Part shown: positions 1 to 11,810 of the stretch, piece after piece
How positions within the stretch are numbered: the stretch's first letter is position 1
How the letters are laid out: the number at the start of each line of letters is the position of its first letter
Origin: Unio delphinus
Lineage: Eukaryota > Mollusca > Bivalvia > Unionida > Unionidae
DNA: 64,000 nt
Assembly (NCBI GenBank): GCA_029339505.1
Contig: JAQISU010000033.1
Span: 744,001-808,000 of the forward strand
Reading direction: 5' to 3'
The notes under the pieces: model-generated
Databases searched by the model: none
Told to the model about the DNA's origin: nothing
The model's input: only the letters and a program-made list of their open reading frames with translations
Translations under genes and position numbers: made by a program

Positions 1-195
1 TGAGGCGTGTTGTTATTGGTGACGATGGACACTCCTCCAGCGATTTTATCATTATATTTGATAAATTGTTGTTTATGAAACAAATTAGATTAACAATATC
101 GTATCCTTTGAAAAGAAAATAGTTCCCTGAAGGCAGACAGCTGTAAGATCGCTGTGTTAGATAAAAGACTAATTTCATTAACATTTGCCTTTCAG

Positions 196-279
196 CTTCT
201 GTATTCCCATTGTAATACGGTGTCAGATATATACAAAGATTTAAAGGAAGCATTTGGCTCCAAACGTCAGGTTCAGGAG
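196..279 (+). CDS. Candidate internal exon, 28 codons, function unknown
   Basis: An acceptor-like tract (ttgcctttcag) ends at 195, and a good donor (CAGGAG then gtgagg) begins at 280. The 84-base block between them is open in only one frame, phase 0 at both ends; the other two frames hit stops. The peptide begins LLYSHCNTVSDIYKDLKEAF and has an ordinary soluble-protein composition. No partner exon is visible to the right, where a TC/TA microsatellite follows within 100 bases. Any 5' exon would lie outside the window. It could be chance, and I recognise no family. Confidence 0.33.
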
Positions 280-378
280 GTGAGGGAACCCAATGAGCTA
301 CTTGCAACCCCACCCCCAGTCACAAGAGACTCTTGTTACCATGGATACGGTTACATGTATTTAGATAAACTATATCTA

Positions 379-380
<2 letters not shown>

Positions 381-476
<96 letters not shown>
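381..476. repeat. Compound microsatellite (TC)n(TA)n
   Basis: About 26 TC units pass directly into about 21 TA units. The open frames across it (Leu-Ser and Tyr-Ile runs) are simple-repeat artefacts. Confidence 0.97.
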
Positions 477-477
<1 letters not shown>

Positions 478-479
478 CC

Positions 480-1490
480 GTTTAATACTTAGCCTATTAT
501 AACTATCATAATTATACATATAATATATATGTCCCTCCAAGCGTGAATCATAAATTCCGCGGGCTTGGAGCTCCTGGAAAGCTTCCCTAATACGGTTTCG
601 GGAGGGTATGGGGGGTACTCTCTAGTCCACATAACCTCCAGCTTCAATGAAGACATTGAAAGGATCGTCTGAAGCTTTCGGAACTTTAGCAGATTATTTA
701 ATTCATTCTTTGTTATGTTTTGATCATTCAACACCATTTAGGCCTTTGGACCAATCATTTGCTTTGCTTTTTGTGGATCGGATTAAACCGGTTTACCGCT
801 AACTGTCTTGGTTTCCTATTTGCCAGACTGATAAACTGACCACTGGGGTCAGCTGTCTGCCATGTGTTGTTGGCTAGATCAGGTCTGTTTCTCAGTTTTG
901 GTAGTGCTTAGCTTATGATTTGTCGAACTGTTACAGTGATTACTCAGTTTGGGCGGCGGCGGAAACGGACTTCCGGGCGTTGTTACACAGTGTAAGTGAT
1001 TGCTGACAATTGAAAACCGTTAACTTGGTTTCGCCCTTTGTTCAGATCATGCTGCGACAGTGTATGGTTGGTTGCGTTAGTAACATATACTGGTCTTTCT
1101 TTGATCATCAAAATAAACCTTTAAAATGTTGAGAACATGTAAAACTCATGTTTAGTTTTCTTATCATTATTAATTAAAAGTTCGACTCAAAATCTCCGGA
1201 GTATTTGAGCTTCGTTTTAACTTGTACATTTCGTAACGGATGGTAGAGAAGATTGTTATAGAATAGTACTTGAAAATGAAGATTAATGAGCAAAACTCAA
1301 GTCGGGAAAGAAACAAAATGCAAAGAGTAATAATTTTGTAATGTTTGTCGAAGCAAAATGGCATGCTCATATCATAGGTAAACTATGCGTAATCAGTTCT
1401 ATTTGCGAAACGATTGTAACGATTTGACACAGATTATCTCAGCCGCTTGTTGAACTCGTCTGTAAGCATCAACCGCATTATATACATATG
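480..1490. other. Intergenic, nothing recognised
   Basis: Unique-looking AT-rich sequence. Short open frames on the minus strand (489-737, 1170-1370) have no splice context or recognisable motif. Confidence 0.5.
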
Positions 1491-1494
1491 GTGA

Positions 1495-1690
1495 TTGCTG
1501 TTGTTGTTGTTGTTGTTGTAGGATTAAACGCCATTTTTCATCACAAGATAGGCTATACATGGCGACCAGTATAAATGGTGGGGGAAGAAACCGGGAAAAC
1601 CCGGAATGAACCACCGACCGACGTGAAGCCACTGGCAAGCTTTCTCACATAACCACATTAGCCGAATCTGAGACTTGAACCCACGCAGAC
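1495..1690 (-). mobile_element. SINE family 2 copy, head truncated
   Basis: Read on the minus strand, the copy ends with the family tail: the block tatagcctatcttgtg, a GA-rich stretch and a TTG-type tail (1498-1519 on this strand). It shares this with copies at 43895, 57993 and 60642. The tRNA-like head breaks off just past box B (ggttcaagtct-like at about 1672), so this copy is incomplete at its 5' end. No target duplication was found. Confidence 0.7.
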
Positions 1691-1979
1691 AGAAGTTTAT
1701 AAAGTATGGGATTGAAAGAAGGTGTTGTTGATGACCGACTGTTTAAACGTACGTATTTGCCTTGCTCACGTAGACAAATTCCCAATTTCAGTGACTTTAA
1801 AATTCTTGTTTAATCCCGTACCAAGGACAACAATTATGTTTATCATTTTTGCATAAGTTTTTGAGGAAAATTAAGTTACGACATTGACTCAATTTTAAAC
1901 ATTTGTACAATAATCTATAGTCTATAACATACAGTACTTTTTTCAATTCTCTTTTTCCAAAATTCTTTGTAACTGGATG

Positions 1980-1981
<2 letters not shown>

Positions 1982-2032
<51 letters not shown>

Positions 2033-2042
2033 CGCGCGCGCG
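1982..2042. repeat. (TG)n microsatellite with CG tail, at SINE 3' end
   Basis: About 24 TG units then CGCG. It directly abuts the tail end of the minus-strand SINE at 2056, which suggests that it grew from the SINE 3' tail. Confidence 0.95.
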
Positions 2043-2055
2043 TGGGTGAGTGTGT

Positions 2056-2345
2056 TAGTTAGATTTGTGACGTAGCTTTAACGCCTTTTCAGTCGTATTG
2101 CTACGATACGCAGTGTGGAAGCGTATATTGATGTCTTGCACTGCGGCATCATGCCTCAGACATGTCTCATGATATCCCACTCAGTCACATTATCCATTAC
2201 ACCGGTCCGACTTGTCCCAGCACTAACCTCTTAATGCTGAGCGCCTAGCGAGGCAGCTGCTAGTACTATTTTTACAAGTCTTTGGTATGACACGGCCCTG
2301 GTTCGAAACGACGACCGCCCTTATCCAAGGCGGAAGTCTATCTAA
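2056..2345 (-). mobile_element. SINE family 1 copy (tRNA-derived), diverged
   Basis: The minus strand carries, in order, a degraded tRNA-like head with box B around 2310, the linker TGGTA..CTCGCTAGGCGCTCAGCATTAAGAGG, the conserved central block, and the family tail ending in ..agctacgtcac. The copy is clearly more diverged than 51415-51737. Family identity comes from alignment by eye to eight other copies in the window. Confidence 0.85.
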
Positions 2346-2349
2346 AAAA

Positions 2350-3720
2350 ATTGTACGATGCTACATGTCAGTGGCATTATGCCCTTGTGCTAGACATGAC
2401 CATAAATTGCGACACTGCCGACATCTTGTGATATGACTAGAAAATCGTCAAAGCTTCGTTAAAATTTAAAATCACACTCACGATCACACTCTCCTCTTTA
2501 CAAAATCACTACAATAATAAGAACTTTAGCATGGTTCAATATGAACATTGTGCTTTAAGTTGATATTATTTTTCAAAGTTATAAATGTTTAACCACCACC
2601 TCCACTAACAAAACCTGATATGGTCACAGCTGTGTATCTTGTATGAGTCTTCCATATACCATGTATTTTTCCCCGACAATAATACATTCTGTAGATGAAA
2701 ATAAATTTTAGTAAATGTGCGTATGTTTCCGTTTGAATTAGTCAGAAAGAAAAAATGAATCTGTCAGGGACATTTTGTAGACATTTATCATCTGATATTG
2801 CGCAGTTATTGATGAAGAGTCTGCTTAGTCTGCTTCAGTTACAACTGAAGCAGATACAACTGAAGCAGATCAAAAATGTGTTCCTTGCTAATTCTCAACT
2901 GATGTCGCACAAATGTGTTTGGGATTCCCTGTGGCAGTAATCAGCTGAAATCGTAAACGTAAACAAACCCCCACCTAATTTGTTTTTTGGATTTTGACTA
3001 CTTTTCAATGTGGAAAAACGGTTGTATTCTTCTCGCGTATACGTACGTAGGTTATCGGGAAAACAAATTGAAATTGAGCCCGTCTTCTGCTGAAAGATGA
3101 ATGCAGGAAAAATGAACTAATGTGAAATATCTCCTAAAATAAGCAGCTAAGAAATCCATTCCTAAATTTCATACAATCTTATGTATCAACTTTATATGCA
3201 AACCATTAAGCCCCTGCCGTGTGCACTTTTTAACACTATCAGGACTGTATGTCGGCCCGCAGGCTCTAATGCCACTACACTCGAATTTTGGTTACTCTCA
3301 TCTTAATTATACAAGGAATTAAAGAAATTCACGTCATATCTTAACCTCAAATATTTCCAATCTAGCAGATCACTGGACATAACATTCTACCAGCCCTCGG
3401 AAACTATCACTTCCTAGCATAAACGATTCGCATGTTATATAAACGAATACATTCAAGCAATTATCTCGAGATTCCTATCCAAAAAATAATGTATGAAAAT
3501 TATAGTATTCTTAGAGCACACGAGTCCAAAAACATTCAAGACAAGGAATTCAAACAATTATCTTCAGATTGCAATCAAGAAAACAACGTATGAAATTCTT
3601 AGATAAATACATTAATAAAATTACCTCAGTGGTCTTACCAAGAAAATAATATGTAAAACTAAGGTATGGTACATTGTTCTTTCCCCCTTTTACAGAATCG
3701 TCCCCAAGACTTCCTGTACA
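2350..3720. other. Intergenic, no gene recognised
   Basis: AT-rich sequence. A 61-codon open frame at 2755-2940 (+) contains a local duplication (cagttacaactgaagcagat repeated with one change), which explains its Leu/Gln repeats. No coding evidence was found. Confidence 0.5.
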
Positions 3721-3722
3721 GA

Positions 3723-3996
3723 CCGCTCCCAGTTGCATAGTGGTTAGATCATCCGCTTCGGATGCAGGAGGTTGTGTGTTTGATCCCCGACAGAGTCATG
3801 CCAAAGTCTTACAAAATTATATTTACATCTGCCTCGCTTGGAGCTCAAGTTAATAATTTATTGTCAGGACTTGCTGGCCTGGTGTCAATATGATGTGAAT
3901 GGGTGGAACATCATGCTAGGCATCACTACGTCGCAGTGTGACTGACAAATTGTTAAAGCTACGTTACAAATACTAATACCCCCCCCCCCCCACACA
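3723..3996 (+). mobile_element. SINE family 1 copy with poly-C/CA tail
   Basis: The head gttgcatagtggttag (box A) and tgtttgatcccc (box B) open the element. The family body follows in shortened form, lacking part of the central block. The usual 3' tail, gttaaagctacgtt, runs into C14 and (CA)n at 3968-4006. The box A/B spacing fits a tRNA ancestor. Confidence 0.85.
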
Positions 3997-4006
3997 CACA
4001 CACACA

Positions 4007-4860
4007 CTGGCTATACCCAGCCCATAGACTTTTATTTAATAAGAAAGGTAACCTCTACTTCTTTCTTTGAGTGAAGACGTCCGCCTCATTCACAACTTAG
4101 ACTGGCGAATTTTGAGATATGGAACATTTATAAAAGAATAGACTTTGTCAGAGTATTCAGACGTCGAGCCGTTACTTTTCCAATCAAGATATAGGTTTCT
4201 TTAACAGACAATATTAGCACAGGATAGTCAAGGTTCAGAATTTCTACATATTTCGCGGTTCACTTAGAAAAACAAAACAACTTTTTATGCCAAACTTCAA
4301 CTAATGACACATTTTGCAGCATTTTCAAACGCTGTTTCTGCAACATTTCAACCCTTGTCATTCGCAACAATCAACCTAAGCTTCCCCAGTTAGCCAGATA
4401 TAGTTATTGGGCGGATCTCATTAAGAATCAATCATTCCCCAATCAGCCGAATTAAAAAATCGTGTCCTTAACACCATGTTATGGATTTAACACGGTCAGT
4501 AATCACAGTCATCAACTTAAGTGCCTGTTTCACACGACACCTGCTGAGTATGTGTTGGCGAAACATCTACAAAATTGACGCTGTTACCTATAGCTGCTGC
4601 TTGTTCTCCTGGCACTCGACTTACCGTCTGAAACGCAACGCATTTTCACTAACCGGCAGAAAATGTCTTTATCAAATTAAGATTTTAATTATTGTTCCTG
4701 TTTTTGGGGTAGTAACAATAATTTTCCACAAAATAATTTGCTGTTATCATTGATTAAGATACACTCATGACCTTTTGAATTTTCTTTTCAAGAAACCCTT
4801 ACCTAACCTAAGAATGATTTCTGAGGAATTCTTCAAATTTAAGGATTTTTTCAGCTCTAG
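4007..4860. other. Intergenic, nothing recognised
   Basis: A 90-codon frame at 4481-4753 (+) has no motif, no splice context and no recognisable similarity. I treat it as chance. Confidence 0.5.
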
Positions 4861-6240
4861 TATTTAATAATAATAATAATGAGGACTTTGTATAGCGCCT
4901 AATCTTTTGAAGCTCTAAGCACTTTACAACATCTATAATGATATAACTACAAAAACAAAACACCATAAAATTAAAACACATAACAAATACTAAAATATTT
5001 AAGTTATAATACATTATTAGGTCGTTAAGTTTGTTCTTGCAGTCACAAAAGGTGAGTTTAAAGAGCACTCTCTGATCACTGCGTCTTTGTGTTGTCCATT
5101 TGACTTCGTTTTCACAATGGGAATAACGATACGATTCTCAGAATAGGAGCGTTTTGCTGGCGTATACACATGGGTTAGGCCAGAAAGGTATGTTGGACTT
5201 GAGGCCGTCAGTGAAACGTAGCACAGATAACAAATGTTGCGTTTGATTTGGGATCGAATGGATAGCCAGTGTAGGATACAGATCAGCGGGGAGGTGTGCT
5301 CTGATCGTGGTAATCTATGGATGATCCGAGCAGCTGTGTTTTGAACTTGTTGAAGTTTCTGGAGTAGATATTGAGACGAACCAGACGGAATTGAGTTACA
5401 ATAATCCAGCCTTGAAAGTACTAATGAACATACAAGTGTTTTAGTGGCATCATCTGAAACATATCTGAGAATGAAGCTTATGCGTCTCATTTCAAGATGT
5501 GCAGCCTCGCATATGTTCGTGACATGTTGGTGCAATGTGAGAGTACTGTCCAGAGTAACACCTAGGTTTCGTAACTGGCTATGTGTTTTTAATGTTGGTG
5601 TTGCTGATATTTATTGTTTGAGGTAAAGAATGTGAATAAGAAAGTATTTGTGATCAGAATGGCATCAGTTTTATCATCATTATTCTGCAAATTGTTACAT
5701 GTCATCCATTTGATATCAGAAATGCACCTCTCTACTCCTTGGATCGTACCATCAACTTTAGTTGGGTGGCTATATTTGTATATTTGGATGTCATTAGCGT
5801 ACATTTGTCGAGACACTGGATGATGATCTATGACACTTGAGAGCGGCTGAGTGTATAGAATGAGGCTAACAGGTCCAAGAACAGACCCGTGAGGAACACC
5901 ACAACATAGATCAACTGGGCTAAAGTGTATTCCATTTGAAGATACAATTTTGTCCTGTTGACTAAGTAGGACTTGAACCACAGTAAAGCGGTATTGTGAA
6001 TGCCAAATACATGCTGGAGACGGTGAAAGAATATATCATCGTCTATTGTGTCCAATGCTGCGGACAAATCAAAGAGTACGAGGACTGTAATCTTTCTGCT
6101 ATCCAAAGCAGAGAGAATGTGATTAACTACTTCAGAAGAGCAGTTTCAGTACCGTGGCAAGGGCGATATGCTGACTGTGTATTGCTAAAAAGACTGTTTA
6201 AATTCAAATGAGATACAAGTTGGGTCAGAAGAAAAGAATT
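4861..6240 (-). pseudogene. L2/CR1-like LINE remnant: reverse transcriptase and C-terminal part
   Basis: This is a decayed ORF2 of a non-LTR retrotransposon, read in at least three frames. From its 5' side it holds SACRPCHGTETALLK, then RT motif A (FDLSAALDTIDDD, usually ..AAFDTIDHD), motif B (GVPHGSVLGP) and motif C as YANDIQIY. The catalytic YADD is therefore mutated to YAND. The C-terminal connector follows (TLVCSLVLSRLDYCNS; ARIIHRLPRSEHTSPL; LHWLSIRSQIK; LTHVYTPAKRS). The 3' end (tatagcgcctaatcttttgaa ... ctctaagcactttacaac on this strand) and a short TAA tail at 4866-4881 close it. The endonuclease and N-terminus are absent, a typical 5' truncation. The family call is from remembered L2/CR1 motifs. 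Confidence 0.85.
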
Positions 6241-6665
6241 AAAAAAACTTCCGTTTGTTAAATATACAGTAGAAAGTAATGTTTCAGCCTTACTATCATT
6301 ACCTCCATCAAAACTATTTATATTACATGAACTCTTGTAAACAAAATAATGTAAAATGCAATCTGATGACCAATTTTGATCATTTTAATGAAAATAGAAC
6401 CAGAACGTAGCGAAGCGCATTAAGGAATTCGAAGTAATTATTATGCGACCTAGACCATACCTGTCTTCTTTTATAAATGAAATTAAAGTTTACAATATAT
6501 TTTTTAAATCAGAATAGCTGTGCCCAAGGCGTGTTCGTCTTTGATGGAAAACAACAATCACAATAGAAATCCAGTAGTTGATAAATTATCATGAGAGACA
6601 TTGCTAGAATATTACAAGAAACTTTATATCGTGAACTCGGTGGGCATTTTTTTTTTTAATGATTC
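6241..6665. other. Intergenic, nothing recognised
   Basis: AT-rich unique sequence between the LINE remnant and the open frames at 6666-7140. Confidence 0.5.
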
Positions 6666-7140
6666 GTGAGGTCTCAAAACACAAATCATCACGATGGACA
6701 CATGGTGACTAGCCCGAGGACCGCATCACTCAAACCGTTACAAAAAGCCAAAGCGTCTGGTATTAAACGTCGCGAACTGATATTTAGGAAACAGGAAGTA
6801 AATGATGTACCAATCGAATTTTTAAAAAAAAATCAAAACTGGTTGGCTGTGAAGAAAAACAACTGTATTATTGTTTCACACATTCCGGGTGTCAATCCAG
6901 ACAGCATGAAATATTTCCACTGGCAGCGTGTTTGAGACACATGCCGTAACTGATAAAAAAAAGAACAATATAAGTTGTAATATAATGCCTTCATTACGGA
7001 GGCTGAAGCTGCTAAAACTATTCTCTCATGAAAAATTCAATGGACTCGACCATATTTTGAATGAACTTCTTATGTATTCCACAGAAGTACCGTCGTCAAG
7101 ATTAAATGATTTGAAGGTATCGTTTTCCCTATGCAGATAA
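6666..7140 (+). other. Two adjoining open frames, possible decayed exon
   Basis: Frame one (6666-6935, 89 codons) includes RRELIFRKQEVNDVPIEFLK and ends DSMKYFHWQRV. Frame two (6928-7140, 70 codons) overlaps its end and includes LLKLFSHEKFNGLDHILNEL. It can be read to a donor-like TTGAAG|gtatcg near 7116. Both have soluble-protein composition, and a single frameshift at about 6930 would join them. No family is recognised. It may be a dead gene fragment, a transposon piece or chance. Confidence 0.25.
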
Positions 7141-7505
7141 ATGAAATAGATCCATGCAGTGTTGATAATTGCCATGGAAACCCCGTATCTTAATTGCTTT
7201 GGTAAACTGTTACCACTGTTTACCTAACCGACTCAATCAATATATCAAACTATGAAACTATGGTGTGACGTGAAAGCAGGGATGAATTATGTTTCCATCG
7301 CATAGAAACATATTTGCAATTTTAAATATTTCACTGATCTGTACAGTGTTTAGTGGTAGAAACATTAGTAGTACTGGTGTATATGTCGGGTCCAAGTGCA
7401 AATAACATAGACCATTATGTGCTGTTGCATTATGCATCTGTAGAGATGTGAAATAACGGACGTTATGCTGCTGACGTATTATACAGAGTTAAACGTCGTT
7501 GTATG

Positions 7506-7509
<4 letters not shown>
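7141..7509. other. Intergenic, nothing recognised
   Basis: No motif, tRNA-like box or repeat similarity was seen. Confidence 0.5.

Positions 7510-7555
<46 letters not shown>
7510..7555. repeat. (TG)n microsatellite at SINE tail
   Basis: About 23 TG units sit exactly at the 3' end of the minus-strand SINE that follows. Confidence 0.96.
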
Positions 7556-7556
<1 letters not shown>

Positions 7557-8062
7557 TTTGGATTTTTAACGTAATCCAATTATTCAGTCCTATCGTTACA
7601 ATGTCTGCAGTGTGGCAGTTTATAGTGATGTCTAGCGCTGGGGCAGAGGCGTAGCTATGATATTTTGCGCCCGGGGACGAACTATAAAATTGGCGCCCCA
7701 GCGATCATGTGACCGATTAATTATCCTTGTTTACTTATGATAATGTAACGTTGTAAGCCTCATTTTGGCGCCCCTGTACCTTGGCGCCCGGGGACATATG
7801 TACCCCCCTGCACCCCCCCCCCCCCCTAGCTACGCCTCTGCACTGGGGCATCATGCCGCTTACATGTAGCATCATATCCCACCCAGACATAATATCCTGA
7901 CATCAGGGCGACAGGTTCTAACACTAGCCTCTTAATGCTGAGCGAGGCAGCTACTGGTACCGTTTTTATTAGTCTTTGGCACGACTCAATCATGGTTCGA
8001 ACCCCCGCGACCTCTCGTATTCGAGGCGGACACTAACCACTTAGGCCATCTGAGCGGTCCCG
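7556..8062 (-). mobile_element. SINE family 1 copy split by a hAT MITE
   Basis: On the minus strand the head (gctcagatggcctaagtggttagtgtccgcc..., box B gggttcgaacc) starts at 8062. The body runs to 7849, is interrupted by 7644-7840, then resumes (tgtctagcgctgggg) and ends with the family tail at about 7556. Removing the insertion and one 8-bp duplication restores a continuous SINE, which fixes the order of events: SINE first, MITE second. Confidence 0.9.
7644..7840. mobile_element. hAT-type MITE, 197 bp, in a SINE
   Basis: Terminal inverted repeats are CAGAGGCGTAGCTA at the left and its complement at the right. The flanking 8-bp duplication is CGCTGGGG / CACTGGGG (one mismatch), at 7636-7643 and 7841-7848. 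The 8-bp duplication and CAGAGGCG ends are diagnostic of hAT elements. Internally there is no coding frame, and a C-run (7811-7826) precedes the right end. The same family occurs at 49951-50141. Confidence 0.92.
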
Positions 8063-8536
8063 TTTAGAATGGTATGTATCGATGTTGTTATACCTGGGTA
8101 CGTTACGTCTATGCTTGGATGACAAATGTAGCTCTATGTTCCAGAATCATGTAAGATGGTACTATTTGGCAGGATTTCTAAAATACGACTTGAATTGTTT
8201 TTTTTTTGTTTTTTTTGTTCAATGCTCATTTGTCCGAGCACTAAAGTATGCATCCCGATTACTGGATATGCACCGCGTGACGTTTGCTGATCCATTACTC
8301 TCAGCTTTACGCGAGATAAATAGTCTTTAGAATGTAAAATGTCATTAACCCCACCGCAACGTTTTTGCGAACAAGTAAACACTTTATTAACTTACGTCTT
8401 CTTTCGAGATATATTAAAAAGGATTCTGACATCATATGTCACTGACGGTCACTGATACCATACCGGGATTAAGAATAATAAAAGAAGGCGGGGGTTTTGG
8501 GTTATGCAGTGAAATCATTTCTTGTGCTATTCATCC
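8063..8536. other. Intergenic, nothing recognised
   Basis: Open frames on both strands near 8082-8382 overlap a T-run and have no motif. Confidence 0.45.
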
Positions 8537-8762
<226 letters not shown>

Positions 8763-8945
8763 GAATGTTTGTGCTTCCAGTATATGTGATGAAATATGTT
8801 ATGTTTCATTAGGTTAGTGTTTAGGGATATTACTTACTTATAGGAAATGCTTCAAGAAATTCTGTTGTAAATGTTTACAGAATCACAGGAGCAAATTGGC
8901 ATACGCTTGAGCTTTCCGGTCAATAAAATAAACAAAAGAAACAAT

Positions 8946-9152
<207 letters not shown>

Positions 9153-9628
9153 TGAAAGTATGTAGTAACGTTATCAAACAAGGCCTCTCTGCCTGCACAG
9201 ACCCTTTGTGCCCAGTAAAAAGTTTGTTGTTAGCTACATGTGTTTATGATAATTTTCGCGAAAAGAGAATGAAAAATTTTAAAAAATATTTATATATGGT
9301 CGCGTGTGAGTGACACGTAACAATTAACTTTGACGTATTGGCAAGGTACGCCTTAGAAAATTGAAATTAAGTGGTTTAAACAAGGAAGACTAGAAAAGGA
9401 AGCAACGTACAATTAAAATCATCATCTTTTTGTAGCCGGCACATTTTCATTTGCAATTTTCTATTTTTGTCCTGGCTTCGGAACTCCAGTTTGGTTGTGA
9501 TCAATTTATGAATGTGTCACCGTGGGAAGAGAAGTCTTCTGCAACTGGACTTATGTATATAGCTTCTTTGCCATCCAAGCAGATCTGTGAAGACTGATCT
9601 TTTTGTGTAACTTTTCAGATTCTTTGAC

Positions 9629-9632
<4 letters not shown>
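9153..9632. other. Intergenic, nothing recognised
   Basis: No repeat similarity or coding signal was seen. Confidence 0.5.

Positions 9633-9680
<48 letters not shown>
9633..9680. repeat. (TG)n microsatellite at SINE tail
   Basis: About 24 TG units sit at the 3' tail of the SINE at 9681-9995. Confidence 0.96.
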
Positions 9681-9683
<3 letters not shown>

Positions 9684-9995
9684 TTGACTAGGATTTTTAA
9701 CGTAGCTTTAACAATTTGTCAGTCATATTGCTATGATGTCTGCAGTGAGGCAGTTTATAGTGACGTCTGGCACTGGAGCATCATGTCGTAGACATGTAGC
9801 ATGATGTCCCACTCAGTCACATTATCCTGGCACCAGGCCGACCAGTCCTAACACTAACATCTTAATGCTGAGCGCCAAGCGAGGCAGCTGTTAGTACAAT
9901 TTGTGTACGTCTATGGTATAAATCGGCAGGGGATCGAATCCACGACTTCCCTCTTCCGCGGCGGAATCTCTAACCACTAGGTTATCGGAGCGGTG
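9681..9995 (-). mobile_element. SINE family 1 copy, well preserved
   Basis: On the minus strand the tRNA-like head begins at about 9995 (cgctccgataacctagtggttagag, box B near 9930 with gattcgatccc). The full body, with both catgatg motifs, and the tail ttaaagctacgttaaaaatcc follow. It is closest to the 51415 copy. Confidence 0.92.
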
Positions 9996-10538
9996 CTCCG
10001 ACACACTGAAGGCTATATATAGATCTTACATGAGATAAAGCACATTCTGTCTCGGTCTGTCTGTTTGTCTGTTATAAATATATAGCTTCTGATCCTAGAC
10101 TTTAGAAAATTCTTGTCTTTAGGTATGGGCAATTTGTATTACTTTCATGAAACCTGTGTAGGTATCACGCGGTTTTACTGACATCGCATATCTGCGAAAC
10201 TGCACAATTGTGTTAACTGTATGTTTACATTATCTGTGATGGAACCTTATGAGAAGTTGTTGGCATATGTCTTGAACAAACTCACACGGGCACTTTCTGT
10301 CACATTGTAAATGCCAAAGATATCGGTGAGAATCACTTGCAAAAAAGCATTTTCAAGAGCTTCTAAGGCTGAGAGCTGTCGACACGTCCTTGAAAACGTG
10401 TTGACTAAGCTTTATCAAGTCACTATCCCTGTATTAATGCGCACAACCGACGTGCTTTGATACTGTTTACACATTGTACCAGAAAACCTCACTCACAAGG
10501 TTAAAAGGTCACACATAAAGCTAGCGTTAGAAACAAGT
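9996..10538. other. Intergenic, nothing recognised
   Basis: Unique-looking sequence without a credible open frame. Confidence 0.5.

Positions 10539-10599
<61 letters not shown>
10539..10599. repeat. (GA)n microsatellite
   Basis: About 30 GA units. Confidence 0.97.
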
Positions 10600-10601
<2 letters not shown>

Positions 10602-11110
10602 ATTCTGAAAGTAAGCAGTAAGCACGAGGAAAATAAATCTTGGGAGTTTTTGTTCCTCTTGATTGATCATAACGGCACATTAAACAGACTTTTGACTACA
10701 TCGACTATAGTTTTACCCACTAAAATAAAAGAATGTTTCACTATTTATTAACGGAGGAAGACTAACATATGCATGTGGGAGATGTCAGAATTAATTACAG
10801 TTTTTGTGTATGCAGTATGCCCGCTACGAGGCAGGTTTTTCTTGGTAAATTTAAGTACTGCGCGCTGTTATTGCGGATTCGAGATAACTGTATCGTAACA
10901 TTAATAGCCCGGGTTCAAGGACAATTTACTCAAACTTGTTGTTTTATTTGCCATTTAGTGAATTTGAAGAATGAATGACGGTCAAGTGCGCTGATTCACA
11001 TAGTTGCATTATCTCTGAGAGTTATCTCGGCAAGGAAGTACGACAGGTACGAGGCGCCGTAGGGGACAAAAGTTTGAGCAGGTTGAAATTTCAATCAAAC
11101 ATGTTTGAGA
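10600..11110. other. Intergenic, nothing recognised
   Basis: A 69-codon frame (10769-10978 +) shows no motif or splice context. Confidence 0.45.
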
Positions 11111-11401
11111 ATTGCAAATTCAAACGTTGACTCTGGAACATTCTGTTTTATATATCGAGTTTTTTTTTTTCTTACTTGAACATTATATGTTGAATTACAT
11201 AGCGATGCTTGATGGTTCCGTTTTCCATGTTGGGTGTTTAGATTCATCTGAATTAGACAGCGGTGGTTTCATTGAATGTATATTATGCATTCCAGCTTCA
11301 AATGTTAAATCGAAATGTTTATGCCGAAAGTTCCCTTTCATATGTAGGGTATTGAAGTACTATATGCTGAGCTACACAGTGGTGATTGAAAATTCTATTT
11401 A
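11111..11401. repeat. Degenerate tandem repeat, left part (split by an LTR)
   Basis: Loosely related segments recur: 'ttcc..ttcatatgt.gggt/gagatttt' then 'tatatg.tgaactacacag.ggtgat.ga'. They occur at about 11130-11220 and 11320-11400, and again right of the LTR at 12730-12915. The array is old and strongly diverged. The open frame at 11112-11402 is a by-product. Confidence 0.5.
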
Positions 11402-11466
11402 GTATGTGTGAAGTGCCAAATTTTCGGTCGATCTATTAATAAACCGTTAGTTGTGGCCAGATCGCC

Positions 11467-11468
<2 letters not shown>

Positions 11469-11548
<80 letters not shown>
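11469..11548. repeat. (GA)n microsatellite inside the solo LTR
   Basis: Forty GA units. The other full copy (44398-46132) lacks a long tract at the matching place, so it expanded after the copies separated. Confidence 0.95.
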
Positions 11549-11553
<5 letters not shown>

Positions 11554-11752
11554 ATAGTAGGATGTGGCCGTTGTACTAATTAACCGTATTTGTTCAGGGT
11601 TGACTGACCGACAGCGACCTTGTAAAGTTTAATTTGATCACGAAAATGTCAGAATTGAGAGAAAACAGAGATTTTGTTACTTAAAACTAAAGCCTGTCAT
11701 ATTGACCATGACGTAAGCGACTTTTAGAGGAAAGCGGGAGAGAATACATTTG

Positions 11753-11810
11753 ATTCTGATTGGTCGCGGTTAAATAAGGGGTGTGTTTACACGAGAAATC
11801 TTTAGAACTA
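11753..11810 (+). promoter_or_regulatory. Putative LTR promoter: inverted CCAAT box and TATA-like box
   Basis: ATTGG (11759-11763) is followed 6 bases on by TTAAATAAG (11770-11778) and the block ggggtgtgt-tacacgagaaatctttagaa. The second full LTR carries the same arrangement (45765-45835, minus) with only a few differences, while neighbouring LTR sequence is more diverged. A tgacgtaa CRE-like site precedes it. The function is inferred. Confidence 0.5.
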
